From Desertibaculum subflavum (GTDB lineage Bacteria > Pseudomonadota > Alphaproteobacteria > Ferrovibrionales > Ferrovibrionaceae): a stretch of DNA of 64,000 nucleotides. Location of the stretch: contig QOZS01000003.1 of the NCBI GenBank assembly GCA_003576705.1, positions 62,001 through 126,000 of the forward strand, written 5' to 3'. A program made the position numbers and the translations under genes. The stretch's first letter is position 1. Each line of letters starts with the position of its first letter. Under the pieces are notes generated by a model that was not told the DNA's origin, did no database searches, and saw only the letters and a program-made list of their open reading frames with translations. This document shows positions 1-8,680 of the stretch, piece by piece.

Positions 1-1144
1 GCGCGGTGCAGGGCGTCGCCGGGGCGAGCAGGATGTCGACCTCGCGGAACACCTGCGCGACCTGGTCGCGGTACCAGCGGCGGAAGCGCTGGGCCTGCAC
101 GTACCAGGTGCCGGGCACCAGCGCGCCGGCAAGGAAGCGGTCGCGCGTATCCGGATCGTAGTCGCGCTGGCGCGTCTTCAGGCGATCGAGATGCAGCGCG
201 GCGCCTTCCACCGAAGTGATGATGAAAGCGGCGGCGCGGGCGCGGCCGGCTTCCGGCAGCTCGACCTTGCGCGCGGCGCCGAGCGCCTTGGCGACAGCGT
301 CGACCGCGGCATGCGTCTCCGGCGTGCCGCCGCTCGCGAAATAGCCGCCGGCCACGGCGATGCGCAGGCCCGCGATACCCTTGTCGATCGCCGGCAGGGC
401 AAGCTCGGCCGGGCGCGGCGCCTGCGCGGGATCGCGCGGATCCGGGCCTTGCATGGCGTCGTAGCTCAGCGCGAGGTCGGCGACCGAGCGGGCGAGCGGC
501 CCGATATGGTCGAAGCTCGCGGCGAAGGGATAGGCGCCGGCGCGGCTGAGCCGCCCATAGGTCGGCTTGAGGCCGAAGGTGCCGCAGAGCGAGGACGGCA
601 CGCGAATGGAGCCGTTCGTGTCGGTGCCCAGCGCGAAGGGCACCAGGCCCGCCGCCACCGCGGCGCCGGAGCCGGAGGACGAGCCGCCGGTCATGCGGTT
701 GGGATCGTGCGGGTTGCGGCAGGCGCCGTCATGCGCGTTCTCGCCGGTGAAGTCGTAGGCGTATTCGCCCATGTTGAGCGCGCCGACGATGACCGCGCCC
801 GCGGCTTCGAGCTTGGCCACCGCGGTCGCGTCCTGTTTCGCCGGCGCGTGCTCGCGGTTGATCTTGGAGCCGGCGATGGTGACCTCGCCCTTCACGTCGA
901 ACAGGTTCTTCACCGCATAGGGCACGCCGGCGAGCGGCCCGAGCGCCTCGCCCCGGGCGCGCCGCGCATCCACCGCGGCGGCGGCCTTCAGCGCGCGGTC
1001 GCGGAACACCGCCGTGAAGGCGTTGATGCGCGGGTTGCCGGCCTCGATGCGGTCGAGTGCAGCCTGCACGACTTCGCTCGCCGAGGCCTTGCCGGCGGCG
1101 ATGGCGGCGGCGATCTCGGCCGCCGTGGCCGATGCGCCGGTCAC
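1..1144 (-). CDS. atzE: AtzE-family amidohydrolase (amidase signature enzyme), 3' end outside window
   Basis: About 381 residues are present; the C-terminus lies beyond the left edge. The amidase-signature core is clear: catalytic Lys79 (in AGVPYAVKN), GGSSSGSG with the cis-Ser at residue 155, and the nucleophile Ser179 in DTNGSIRVP. The 24-residue spacing between the two serines is normal for the family. The start is a GTG whose last two bases lie inside the stop codon of the upstream small gene (GTGA overlap), which implies translational coupling. In characterised systems AtzE hydrolyses 1-carboxybiuret and needs the small GatC-like partner AtzG; such a partner is encoded immediately upstream. 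AtzE assignment rests on this pairing and on the nearby allophanate hydrolase. The true substrate is inferred, not shown. Expected to be cytoplasmic. Confidence 0.85.
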   Translation of the reverse strand, partial: MTGASATAAEIAAAIAAGKASASEVVQAALDRIEAGNPRINAFTAVFRDRALKAAAAVDARRARGEALGPLAGVPYAVKNLFDVKGEVTIAGSKINREHAPAKQDATAVAKLEAAGAVIVGALNMGEYAYDFTGENAHDGACRNPHDPNRMTGGSSSGSGAAVAAGLVPFALGTDTNGSIRVPSSLCGTFGLKPTYGRLSRAGAYPFAASFDHIGPLARSVADLALSYDAMQGPDPRDPAQAPRPAELALPAIDKGIAGLRIAVAGGYFASGGTPETHAAVDAVAKALGAARKVELPEAGRARAAAFIITSVEGAALHLDRLKTRQRDYDPDTRDRFLAGALVPGTWYVQAQRFRRWYRDQVAQVFREVDILLAPATPCTA

Positions 1145-1326
1145 GGCTCGAACCGCGGCGCCGGCTCCGCCTCGTCGTCGAGCGGAAAGCCGAGAAAGGC
1201 CTGCGCCACGGTCGCGATGCGGGTGAAGTTCTCGACCACGCCCTGGCGGTAGGCGGGATCGATGCTCAGGCCGATCGATGCCGACACGATATCGACATGG
1301 CCGCCCCAATCCTTCGTTTCACTCAT
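1141..1326 (-). CDS. atzG: AtzG-like small amidase partner (DUF4089-type)
   Basis: A 61-residue acidic helical protein (starts MSETKDWGGHVDI) placed directly upstream of the AtzE-like amidase, with a 4-nt overlap. AtzG proteins are about 65 residues, resemble GatC, and form a stabilising complex with AtzE. The size, the gene order and the motif of a helical segment rich in L/I followed by FTRIATVAQAFLGFPL fit that family. It lies 7 nt after the ABC ATPase gene, so it belongs to the same transcription unit as the transporter. The identification relies more on context than on a diagnostic residue. Confidence 0.75.
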   Translation of the reverse strand: MSETKDWGGHVDIVSASIGLSIDPAYRQGVVENFTRIATVAQAFLGFPLDDEAEPAPRFEP

Positions 1327-1333
1327 CTAAACC

Positions 1334-3022
1334 TCAAACCGGCGGATGCGGGATCGCGCTCAGGAGCTCGCGCGTGTAGTCGGCCGCCGGAGCGTTCATC
1401 ACCTGCTCGGTCGGCCCCTCCTCCACGATCTTGCCCTGGCGCATGACGATGACACGGTCGCACAGCATGCGCACCACATAGAGATCGTGCGACACGAAGA
1501 GATAGCTCATGCCGAGGCGGGCCTTCAGGTCCTGCAGCAGGTTGAGCACCACGGCCTGGACCGAGACGTCGAGCGCCGCGGTTGGCTCGTCGAGAATGAC
1601 GAGCTCCGGGTTCAGCGCGATGGCGCGGGCGATGCCCACCCGCGCCTTCTGGCCGCCGGAGAGCTGGTGCGGGAAGCGGTCAAGCAGGTCGAGCGGCAGG
1701 CCGACCAGGCGCGCGAGTTCCTCGCAGCGCGCCCGCAATGCGGCGCCACCCCTGATGTCGCCGAGGCGCAGGATTGGGTCGGCGATGGCGCGCAAAGCGG
1801 TGAAGCGCGGGTTCAGGCTGTCGGTCGGGTCCTGGAACACCATCTGGATGCGGCGGCGCTGCGGCAGGGTTGCGAAGCGCCGCGCCGCGATCGTGCCGAT
1901 GTCTTCGCCTGCGAAGCGGATGGTTCCGCTGGTCGGGTCGGTGAGGCGCATCACCATCATCGAGGTGGTGGACTTGCCGCAGCCGGACTCGCCGACCAGG
2001 CCGACGCTTTCGCCGCGGCCGACTTCGAAGCCGATGCCGTCGACGGCGCGGAACGGCCCCTCGGCTGCCGCCTTGCGCTTGAACAAGGATTTCCTGGTGC
2101 CCTGGCGCGGATACTCCTTCACCAGGTTCTCGACCACGAGCAGCGGCGCCGTATCGGCGGCGGCTGCCGGCGCGGGCGGCGGCGTGGCCTCGCTATCGGG
2201 CAGCAGATCGCGCAAGGACACGCCGGGCCGCGGCGTCGCGCGCATCAGCTTGCGCGTATAGGGGTGGGACGGCGCCGTGAAGATCACCGACGATGGCGCC
2301 GTTTCGACCACCCGGCCCCGCTCCATCACCACGACGCGATCGCAATAGGCGGCGGCGAGACCCAGATCGTGCGTGATCAGGATGGTGGACATGGCGCGCG
2401 CGTGCGTCAGCTCCACCACCAGGTCCATGACAGCCTTTTGCGTGGTCACGTCGAGGCCGGTGGTCGGCTCGTCGGCGATCAGGAGCTGCGGCCGGCAGGC
2501 CAGGGCCAGCGCAATGACGATGCGCTGGCACATGCCGCCGGACAGCTCGAAAGGATAGGCGTGGTAGCGCTCCTCGGGCCGCGCGATGCGGACCTGCTTC
2601 AGGATCTCGATCGCCTTGGCCTTGGCGTCCCTGGGCGCGGCCTGCACATGGCGGAGCAGCACGTCTTCGATCTGGCGCCCGACCTTGCGGATCGGGTTCA
2701 GCGCCGCGCGCGGGTTCTGGAAGATCATCGAGATCTCGCGCCCGCGCAGGTCGCGCATGTCGCTCTCGGCCGCCGCCTTCACGTCGATGCCGGAGAAGGC
2801 GATGGAGCCTTCGGCGATGCGCCCGGCACGGTCGAGGATGCGCATCACGGCATAGGAGGTCACCGACTTGCCGGAGCCCGATTCGCCGACGATGCCGAGC
2901 GTTTCGCCCTTGGCCACGCTGACATCGACATGCTCGACCGCGCGCACCTTGCCGCGCCGGGTGGCGAACTCGATCGTGAGATCGCGGATCTCGAGCAGCG
3001 GGATGCCGACGGCTGCGTCCAC
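1334..3022 (-). CDS. Dipeptide/nickel-type ABC transporter, tandem ATP-binding protein
   Basis: 562 residues containing two complete ABC ATPase domains, equivalent to a DppD-DppF fusion. The first has Walker A GESGSGKS, signature LSGGMCQR, Walker B IADEPTTGLD and switch ITHD. The second has GESGCGKS, LSGGQKAR, VILDEPTAALD and VSHD. Each half ends with the oligopeptide-transporter extension. I chose a GTG start at 3022, two bases past the stop of the permease gene. A longer frame reaching 3181 only reads through permease coding sequence and gives an Arg-rich, implausible N-terminus. This protein powers import through the two permeases encoded just upstream. Confidence 0.92.
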   Translation of the reverse strand: MDAAVGIPLLEIRDLTIEFATRRGKVRAVEHVDVSVAKGETLGIVGESGSGKSVTSYAVMRILDRAGRIAEGSIAFSGIDVKAAAESDMRDLRGREISMIFQNPRAALNPIRKVGRQIEDVLLRHVQAAPRDAKAKAIEILKQVRIARPEERYHAYPFELSGGMCQRIVIALALACRPQLLIADEPTTGLDVTTQKAVMDLVVELTHARAMSTILITHDLGLAAAYCDRVVVMERGRVVETAPSSVIFTAPSHPYTRKLMRATPRPGVSLRDLLPDSEATPPPAPAAAADTAPLLVVENLVKEYPRQGTRKSLFKRKAAAEGPFRAVDGIGFEVGRGESVGLVGESGCGKSTTSMMVMRLTDPTSGTIRFAGEDIGTIAARRFATLPQRRRIQMVFQDPTDSLNPRFTALRAIADPILRLGDIRGGAALRARCEELARLVGLPLDLLDRFPHQLSGGQKARVGIARAIALNPELVILDEPTAALDVSVQAVVLNLLQDLKARLGMSYLFVSHDLYVVRMLCDRVIVMRQGKIVEEGPTEQVMNAPAADYTRELLSAIPHPPV

Positions 3023-3024
3023 GC

Positions 3025-3912
3025 TCAGGTCCGCCGCTGCGGGTCGACGATGTCGCGGAGCCCATCGCCGAGCAGGTTGAAGCAGAACACGGCGAGCATC
3101 AGCGCCAGGCCGGGGAAGAAGGCGATCCACCACTCGCCGGAGACGATGAAGGCGGCGCCTTCCGCCACCATGATGCCCCATTCGGGCGTCGGCGGGCGCA
3201 CGCCGAGGCCGATGAAAGACAGCCCCGCCGCGTTCAGGATAGCATAGCCCATGGTGAGCGACATCTGCACCATCATGATCGGCATGATGTTGGGCAGGAT
3301 CTGGGTCAGCAGGATGCGCAGCTCGCCATTGCCGCAGAGCCGCGCCGCCATGACGAAGCCCGCCTCGCGCCGCACATTGGCCTCGGCGCGGGCGACGCGG
3401 GCATAGAGCGGGAAGTTGATGATGGCGGTGGCGATGACGATGTTGGTCACCGTGTTGCCGAGCGCCGCCACGATGCCCATGGCCAGCACGAAGAGCGGGA
3501 AGGCCATGATGGTATCGGCGATGCGGCAGACCACGCGGTCGACCCAGCCGCCGAAGAAGCCAGCGGCGATGCCGGAGAGCCCGCCAAGCGCAAAGACCAG
3601 CGCCACCGAGAAGATGGCGATGCCGAGATCGAGGCGCGTCGCCGCCACCACGCGGCTGAAGATGTCGCGGCCGAGCTGGTCGGTGCCGAACCAGTGCTTC
3701 GCCGACGGCGCCCGCAGGGTCGCGGACGTGTCGCTCGCCAGCGGATCGTAGGGGGTGACGAGCGGGCCGAGCAGCGCGGCGACGACGAGCAGAACGAAGA
3801 TGGCGAAGGCGATGCCGGTGACCGGGTTCTCGCCGATCACATAGCGGGCATGGCGCAGCAGCGCGAAGGAGCTGCGGGCCGGCGGCGCGCCGGTCTGCGC
3901 CCGCGCCGTCAT
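3025..3912 (-). CDS. ABC transporter permease, DppC/OppC type
   Basis: 295 residues, inner-membrane permease. It has an N-terminal cytoplasmic tail, a first membrane span (GIAFAIFVLLVVAALL), the periplasmic loop with HWFGTDQLGRDIFSR that typifies DppC/OppC proteins, and five further spans. The EAA loop that contacts the ATPase is present near residues 190-215 (ARAEANVRREAGFVMAA). It overlaps the DppB-like gene by 4 nt (ATGA), so the two permeases are probably made in equal amounts as a heterodimer. Confidence 0.93.
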   Translation of the reverse strand: MTARAQTGAPPARSSFALLRHARYVIGENPVTGIAFAIFVLLVVAALLGPLVTPYDPLASDTSATLRAPSAKHWFGTDQLGRDIFSRVVAATRLDLGIAIFSVALVFALGGLSGIAAGFFGGWVDRVVCRIADTIMAFPLFVLAMGIVAALGNTVTNIVIATAIINFPLYARVARAEANVRREAGFVMAARLCGNGELRILLTQILPNIMPIMMVQMSLTMGYAILNAAGLSFIGLGVRPPTPEWGIMVAEGAAFIVSGEWWIAFFPGLALMLAVFCFNLLGDGLRDIVDPQRRT

Positions 3913-4922
3913 CCCTCGATCCTGACGCGCGGATCGATCACGCCGTAGAGCAGATCGATCACCAGGTTTAGCGCTACGTACATGATCGCCATGGTGAGCA
4001 CGAAGCCCTGCACCGGCGCGTAGTCGGAGGCGATCAGCGCCTCGATCGCATAGGAGCCGATGCCGGGCCAGGCGAACACCTTCTCGACCAGCACGTTGGC
4101 GCCGAGCAGGAAGGAGAACACCATGCCGAGCGTGGTGATGACCGGCAGCAGCGCATTGCGGAACGCGTAGGTGATGATGACGGTCCGGGGCGTGAGGCCG
4201 CTCGCCCGCGCGGTGCGGATGAATTCCGAGGACAGCACGGCGAGCATCGAGGCGCGCGTCATGCGCGCGATCGGGGCGAGCGAGAAGATGCCCATGGTCA
4301 GCGCCGGCACGACAAGCTGGGCCGCGGCGGCGCGGAAGGTGTCGAGATCGCGCGCGATCAGGCTGTCGATCAGGTAGAAGCCGGTGACGTCCGGCGGCGC
4401 CGAATAGAACACGTCGAGCCGGCCGAGCGGCGCCGGCGCCCAGCCGAGCAGGAAGTAGAACACGTAGACGAGCAAGAGGCCGGTGAAGAAGACCGGCAGG
4501 GACACGCCCGCCGTCGCCACCATGCGGCAGGCATGGTCGACGATCGAGCCCTGCTTCACCGCCGCGACGATGCCGAGCGGGATGGCGACCGCCATCGAGA
4601 GCAGCAGCCCGACCAGGGTGAGCTCGGCCGAGGCCGGCAGGCGGGCGATGATCTCCGTCGTCACCGCCCGCCCGGTCGAGAGCGAGTTGCCGAGATTGCC
4701 GGTGGCGAGGTCCTTCACATAGGCCGCGAACTGCTCGGGCAGCGGCCGGTCCAGGCCGAGCTTGGCGCGGATCTCGGCGATCGCTTGCGGTGTCGCCGCC
4801 GGCCCGGCGAAATAGGCGGCGGTGTCGCCGGGCAGCACGCGGGTCAGCAGGAAGGTCACCACCACGACCCCGATCACGCTCGGGATCGCGGTGGCGAGCC
4901 GCTTGAGGACCTGGCGCAGCAT
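3909..4922 (-). CDS. ABC transporter permease, DppB/OppB type
   Basis: 337 residues. The opening MLRQVLKRLATAIPSVIGVV, the short conserved GDTAAYFAGP segment and six predicted membrane spans are standard for DppB/OppB permeases. The EAA loop lies near residues 220-240 (MLAVLSSEFIRTARASGL). It sits 11 nt downstream of the solute-binding-protein gene and overlaps the next permease gene. The transported solute cannot be deduced from this subunit; context with amide hydrolases suggests an amide or ureide rather than peptides. Confidence 0.93.
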   Translation of the reverse strand: MLRQVLKRLATAIPSVIGVVVVTFLLTRVLPGDTAAYFAGPAATPQAIAEIRAKLGLDRPLPEQFAAYVKDLATGNLGNSLSTGRAVTTEIIARLPASAELTLVGLLLSMAVAIPLGIVAAVKQGSIVDHACRMVATAGVSLPVFFTGLLLVYVFYFLLGWAPAPLGRLDVFYSAPPDVTGFYLIDSLIARDLDTFRAAAAQLVVPALTMGIFSLAPIARMTRASMLAVLSSEFIRTARASGLTPRTVIITYAFRNALLPVITTLGMVFSFLLGANVLVEKVFAWPGIGSYAIEALIASDYAPVQGFVLTMAIMYVALNLVIDLLYGVIDPRVRIEG

Positions 4923-4933
4923 CAGGCCCCGCC

Positions 4934-6553
4934 TCAGGCCTTGGCGATCGTCCGGTAGTCGAGCTGGCGGTGGAACCAGTAGCGATAGCCGGTGACCGAG
5001 GGCTGCATGGCGACGCAGAGATAGGGCTGGAACAGCGGGATGCGTGGCACCTCGGCGAAGGCCTTGCCGACGAAGCCCTTCACCTCCTTCTCGTAGGCCG
5101 CCTTATCACCCGCCGCCGCCGCGGTGCGCGCCGCCTCGATCAGCGCGTCCATCTCCTTCGACTGGTAGCTCATCGTATTGAACACGGCGTTCTGGCCGTG
5201 ATAGCACCAAAAGAAGAAGTATTCCGGATAGTCGAGCCAGCCGGAGAAGAAGTTGGAGATCAGCGGCAGCTCCTTCTTCAGGAGCTCGGCCCGCCAGTTG
5301 GCGCCGGGGATCTTGTTGATCGTCGTCTTGATGCCGATCTGGCCGAGGCTCTCCTGCACCAGCACGCAGAGCGGCTCGTTGATCACGGCGAAGCCGAGAT
5401 CGAAGGACAGCGTGGTCTCGAAGCCGTTCGGATAGCCGGCCTCGGCCAGCAGCGCCTTGGCCTTGGCGAGGTCGGTGTTGTAGCTGTGCGGCTGCGGCCA
5501 GGCAACGTCGAGGCCCTTGTCGGCCGGCGCGCCGAACATCGGCTTGCCCAGGCCGAATAGCACCGCGTCCATGATCTTCTGGTACGGAATGGCATAGGCG
5601 ACGGCCTGCCGCACCTTGACGTTGTCGAACGGCGGCTTCTTCACGTTCATGCCGATATAGCCGATGCCGTTGCCGACCGGATTGGCCACGACCTTGATCT
5701 TGGAGCCGGCCTTCAACTCGGCGAAATCCTTGTTCGGCAGGTCGAACGAGATGTCGGCATCGCCGCGCTCCAGCAGCGCGCGGCGGTTGCCGGCCGACGG
5801 CACCATGCGCCAGATCACGCGCTTCAGCTTGGGCAGCGGGCCCGACTTCCAGTCATCGTTGCGCTCGTAGACCACCTCGGTCCCGGGCGTCCACTTCACC
5901 ATCTTGAAGGCGCCGCCGCCGGCGGTGTTCTGCTTGGTGTAGTCGAGGCCCCAGGGATCCTTCTCGGTCGCGTTCTTCTTCACCAGCCCGGCATTCAGCA
6001 CGCAGGGCACGATGACGCCGAGATCGGGAATGGTCAGCGCATCCTTGCGGATGAAGTCGACGCGGAAGGTATGGTCGTCGACGGCGACGAACTGCTCCGG
6101 CTTTTCCAGGCTGCCGGCCTTCATCTGGAAGGTCGGGAAGCCGCCGACCGAGACGGCGCGGTCGAACGACCACTTCACGTCCTTCGCGGTGATCGGCGTG
6201 CCGTCGTGGAACTTGGCGTCCTTGCGCAGCTTGAAGGTGGCCGAGTTCGGGCCGATGTCCCAGCTCTCGGCCAGTTCCGGCTCGTACTTGTCGCGGTCGT
6301 AGGATTCGCTGCCATCCGCGAGCGTCTTCTTGCCGTGGGTGAACAGCCGGTCATAGCAATTCCACGATACCTCGTAGCCCGGCCGGTTGGTGCCGACGCC
6401 ATGGATGTCGACGTTGTTCGGCCCGCTTTCTGTCACCACCAGCAAGGTTTCCGCGCGCGCCTGCGCGGCGGCGGAGCGCACGAAGGGCGCGCCGATCGGC
6501 GTCGCCGCGCCGGCGGCAATGGCGGTCGATTTGAGAAACTGACGGCGGTCCAT
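4934..6553 (-). CDS. ABC transporter substrate-binding protein, SBP_bac_5 family, Tat signal
   Basis: 539 residues. The N-terminus MDRRQFLKSTAIAAGAA is a twin-arginine (Tat) signal with an RRxFLK motif and a cleavage region after SAAAQA, so the mature protein should fold in the cytoplasm and act in the periplasm. The rest is a family-5 solute-binding protein (ESWDIGPNSATFKLRKDAKFHDGTPITAKDVKWSF region and C-terminal FQPYLCVAMQPSVTGY). Start at 6553 is chosen because it begins the signal and has a G-rich ribosome site (AAAGGGGGG) just ahead. The frame is open upstream but without signal character. It is the first gene of the transporter/amidase operon. Confidence 0.93.
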   Translation of the reverse strand: MDRRQFLKSTAIAAGAATPIGAPFVRSAAAQARAETLLVVTESGPNNVDIHGVGTNRPGYEVSWNCYDRLFTHGKKTLADGSESYDRDKYEPELAESWDIGPNSATFKLRKDAKFHDGTPITAKDVKWSFDRAVSVGGFPTFQMKAGSLEKPEQFVAVDDHTFRVDFIRKDALTIPDLGVIVPCVLNAGLVKKNATEKDPWGLDYTKQNTAGGGAFKMVKWTPGTEVVYERNDDWKSGPLPKLKRVIWRMVPSAGNRRALLERGDADISFDLPNKDFAELKAGSKIKVVANPVGNGIGYIGMNVKKPPFDNVKVRQAVAYAIPYQKIMDAVLFGLGKPMFGAPADKGLDVAWPQPHSYNTDLAKAKALLAEAGYPNGFETTLSFDLGFAVINEPLCVLVQESLGQIGIKTTINKIPGANWRAELLKKELPLISNFFSGWLDYPEYFFFWCYHGQNAVFNTMSYQSKEMDALIEAARTAAAAGDKAAYEKEVKGFVGKAFAEVPRIPLFQPYLCVAMQPSVTGYRYWFHRQLDYRTIAKA

Positions 6554-6859
6554 GGCGCCCCCCTTTGGCTTGATCGAGGGCGTACAAAGCAATGCATATG
6601 CCAGCCGTTGCGCCGCCGCGGCACCTTCCCTTAACGTCCTGTTTCCATTGGCGAAGTGACGCACCTGCGACGGCTGGGCAAAATTTCGGCGTATGTAGAG
6701 ATGTCTATTTTTTAATCAATCAAGGCCGATTGCATGCCATCTCAATGCCTGTGATCTGTCCTTATCTTATTGTTTTTATGATATCTTTTCTGACAATCCG
6801 TTGGCAGGGCAATTGCATACCAATTGTGTACACGGCCAGATGCGCCGCCTGGAGGGGAA
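6554..6859. promoter_or_regulatory. Divergent control region between transporter operon and allophanate hydrolase gene
   Basis: A 306-bp non-coding stretch between two divergent start codons. Its centre (about 6690-6830) is markedly more AT-rich than the surroundings and should hold both promoters. I could not place convincing -35/-10 pairs. It contains a perfect GTGTACAC palindrome (listed separately), and the GntR/FCD regulator encoded downstream of the allophanate hydrolase gene is the obvious candidate to act here. Confidence 0.6.
6826..6833. promoter_or_regulatory. Candidate GntR-family operator (GTGTACAC palindrome)
   Basis: A perfect 8-bp palindrome, GTGTACAC, lies 26 bp upstream of the allophanate hydrolase start codon. 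FCD-type GntR proteins usually bind short palindromes of this kind (xTGTATACAx or TGGTATACCA-like). Assignment to the regulator at 8653-9345 is inference from position only. Confidence 0.35.
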
Positions 6860-8680
6860 ATGAGCACCGGATTGCCGCCGCTGGACCTGATTCGGCTGAG
6901 CGAGGCCTACAAGGCGGGCGGCCTCGCCCCTCTCCGGCTGGTCGAGGCGATCCTGGCCGACATCGCGGCGCGGGGGCAGGACGGCGTCTGGATCTCCCTG
7001 GTCGATGCGGATCGACTCCGCGCCCGCGCCGCCGATCTTGCCCGGCGCGGGCCCGACGGCCTGCCGCTCTATGGCGTGCCCTTCGCGGTGAAGGACAATA
7101 TCGACGTGGCGGGCTGTGCCACCACGGCCGCCTGTCCCGGCTTCGCCTACCGGCCAGACCGCTCGGCAAATGTCGTCGCGCGGCTGGAGGCCGCCGGCGC
7201 CATCGCCATCGGCAAGACCAACCTGGACCAGTTTGCAACGGGGCTCGTCGGCACGCGCTCGCCCTATGGCACCGCGCGCAACCCGTTCGACCCAGCGCGC
7301 GTGCCGGGCGGCTCCTCTTCCGGCTCCGCCGTCGCGGTGGCGCAGGGCCAGGTGAGCTTCGCACTCGGCACCGACACGGCGGGTTCCGGCCGCGTGCCGG
7401 CGGGCTTCAACAACATCATCGGGCTGAAGCCGAGCCGCGGGCTGATTGGCTGCAGCGGCGTGGTGCCGGCCTGCCGGTCACTCGATTGCGTGTCCATCTT
7501 CGCGCTCACCGCCGGCGATGCCGGCTTCGTGCTGCACCACGCGGCCGGCGAGGACGCGGCCGATCCCTATGGCCGATTCGGCCCGGCGCTCGGACCGCCG
7601 ATGGCGGTGCCGCGCTTCCGCTTCGGCGTGCCGAAACCGGGGCAGAGAGAATTCTTCGGCGACAGCGCCTATGCGAGTGCGTTCGACGAAGCGCTGGCCG
7701 GGCTCGCCGGCATGGGCGGCACGCCGATCGAGATCGACCTCGCGCCCTTCCTGGAAGCGGCCGCGCTGCTCTACGACGGCCCCTGGGTGGCGGAGCGCTG
7801 GGCCGCGGTCGGCAGCTTCGTCGCCGAGCGGCCGGACGACGTGCTGGCGGTGACGCGCGGCATCATTTCCGGCGGGCGCGAGCGCACCGCGCGCGAGGCC
7901 TTCGAAGGCCAGTACAGGCTGGAGGCATTGCGCCGCCGCACCGCGCCGGTCTGGCGCGAGGTCGACGTGTTGGTCGTGCCCACCGCCGCCCGCCACTTCA
8001 CCTTGGCCGAGATCGCCGCGGAGCCCGTCAGGCGCAACGGCGAGCTCGGCCGCTACACCAATTTCGTCAACCTGCTGGACCTCTGCGCGCTCGCCGTGCC
8101 GGCGGCGCTGGTCGATGGCGGGCGGCCGTTCGGCATCACCTTGATCGCGCCGGCGCTGCACGACCACTATCTGATCAGCCTTGGCAATCTGTGGCAGCGG
8201 GCCCGCGCGCTGCCGCTCGGCGCCACCGGCCGCGCCTTGCCGGCGCATGCACCGCCGCAGCCGAAGGCGCAGGGCATCGAGATCGCCGTGGTCGGCGCCC
8301 ATCTCGCCGGCGAGCCGCTGAACCACCAGCTGGCCGGCGCCGGCGCCCGCCTGCTGCGCGAAGTCGCGACCAAGCCGATTTACAAGCTTTATGCGCTGCC
8401 CGGCGGGCCGCCGGAACGGCCCGGCATGGTGAAGGTCGGCGCCAAGGACCAGGAAGCGGGCGGTACGGCCATTGCCGTCGAAGTATGGGACATGCCGGCG
8501 GACAAGCTTGGGCCCTTCATCGCCGGCGTGCCGGCGCCGCTTTCGATCGGCCGCATCGATCTCGCGGACGGCTCGACGCCGCTCGGCTTCCTCTGCGAGA
8601 GCGTCGGCTTGAAGGACGCGACCGATATTTCGAGCTTCGGCGGCTGGCGCGCCTATCGCAGGGCGATGGCTGCGGCCTGA
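6860..8680 (+). CDS. atzF: Allophanate hydrolase
   Basis: 606 residues in two domains. Residues 1 to about 440 form the amidase-signature domain with Lys78 (YGVPFAVKDN), cis-Ser152 in GGSSSGS and nucleophile Ser176 in DTAGSGRVP. Residues about 460-606 form the C-terminal domain found only in allophanate hydrolases (IAVVGAHLAGEPLNHQL ... FLCESVGL). The enzyme converts allophanate to ammonia and carbon dioxide in the cytoplasm. The start at ATG 6860 follows a good ribosome site (GGAGGGG at 6851-6857). No biotin-dependent urea carboxylase is seen beside it, which favours the AtzF-type role over a urea amidolyase half. It faces the transporter/AtzEG operon across a shared control region. Confidence 0.93.
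   Translation: MSTGLPPLDLIRLSEAYKAGGLAPLRLVEAILADIAARGQDGVWISLVDADRLRARAADLARRGPDGLPLYGVPFAVKDNIDVAGCATTAACPGFAYRPDRSANVVARLEAAGAIAIGKTNLDQFATGLVGTRSPYGTARNPFDPARVPGGSSSGSAVAVAQGQVSFALGTDTAGSGRVPAGFNNIIGLKPSRGLIGCSGVVPACRSLDCVSIFALTAGDAGFVLHHAAGEDAADPYGRFGPALGPPMAVPRFRFGVPKPGQREFFGDSAYASAFDEALAGLAGMGGTPIEIDLAPFLEAAALLYDGPWVAERWAAVGSFVAERPDDVLAVTRGIISGGRERTAREAFEGQYRLEALRRRTAPVWREVDVLVVPTAARHFTLAEIAAEPVRRNGELGRYTNFVNLLDLCALAVPAALVDGGRPFGITLIAPALHDHYLISLGNLWQRARALPLGATGRALPAHAPPQPKAQGIEIAVVGAHLAGEPLNHQLAGAGARLLREVATKPIYKLYALPGGPPERPGMVKVGAKDQEAGGTAIAVEVWDMPADKLGPFIAGVPAPLSIGRIDLADGSTPLGFLCESVGLKDATDISSFGGWRAYRRAMAAA

Noticed and set aside
1346..3247. Long open frame on the plus strand (over 600 codons) opposite the ABC ATPase gene
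   Set aside because: It is rich in His/Arg/Asp/Gly with no recognisable motif and mirrors an unmistakable two-domain ABC ATPase. It is a by-product of high GC content.
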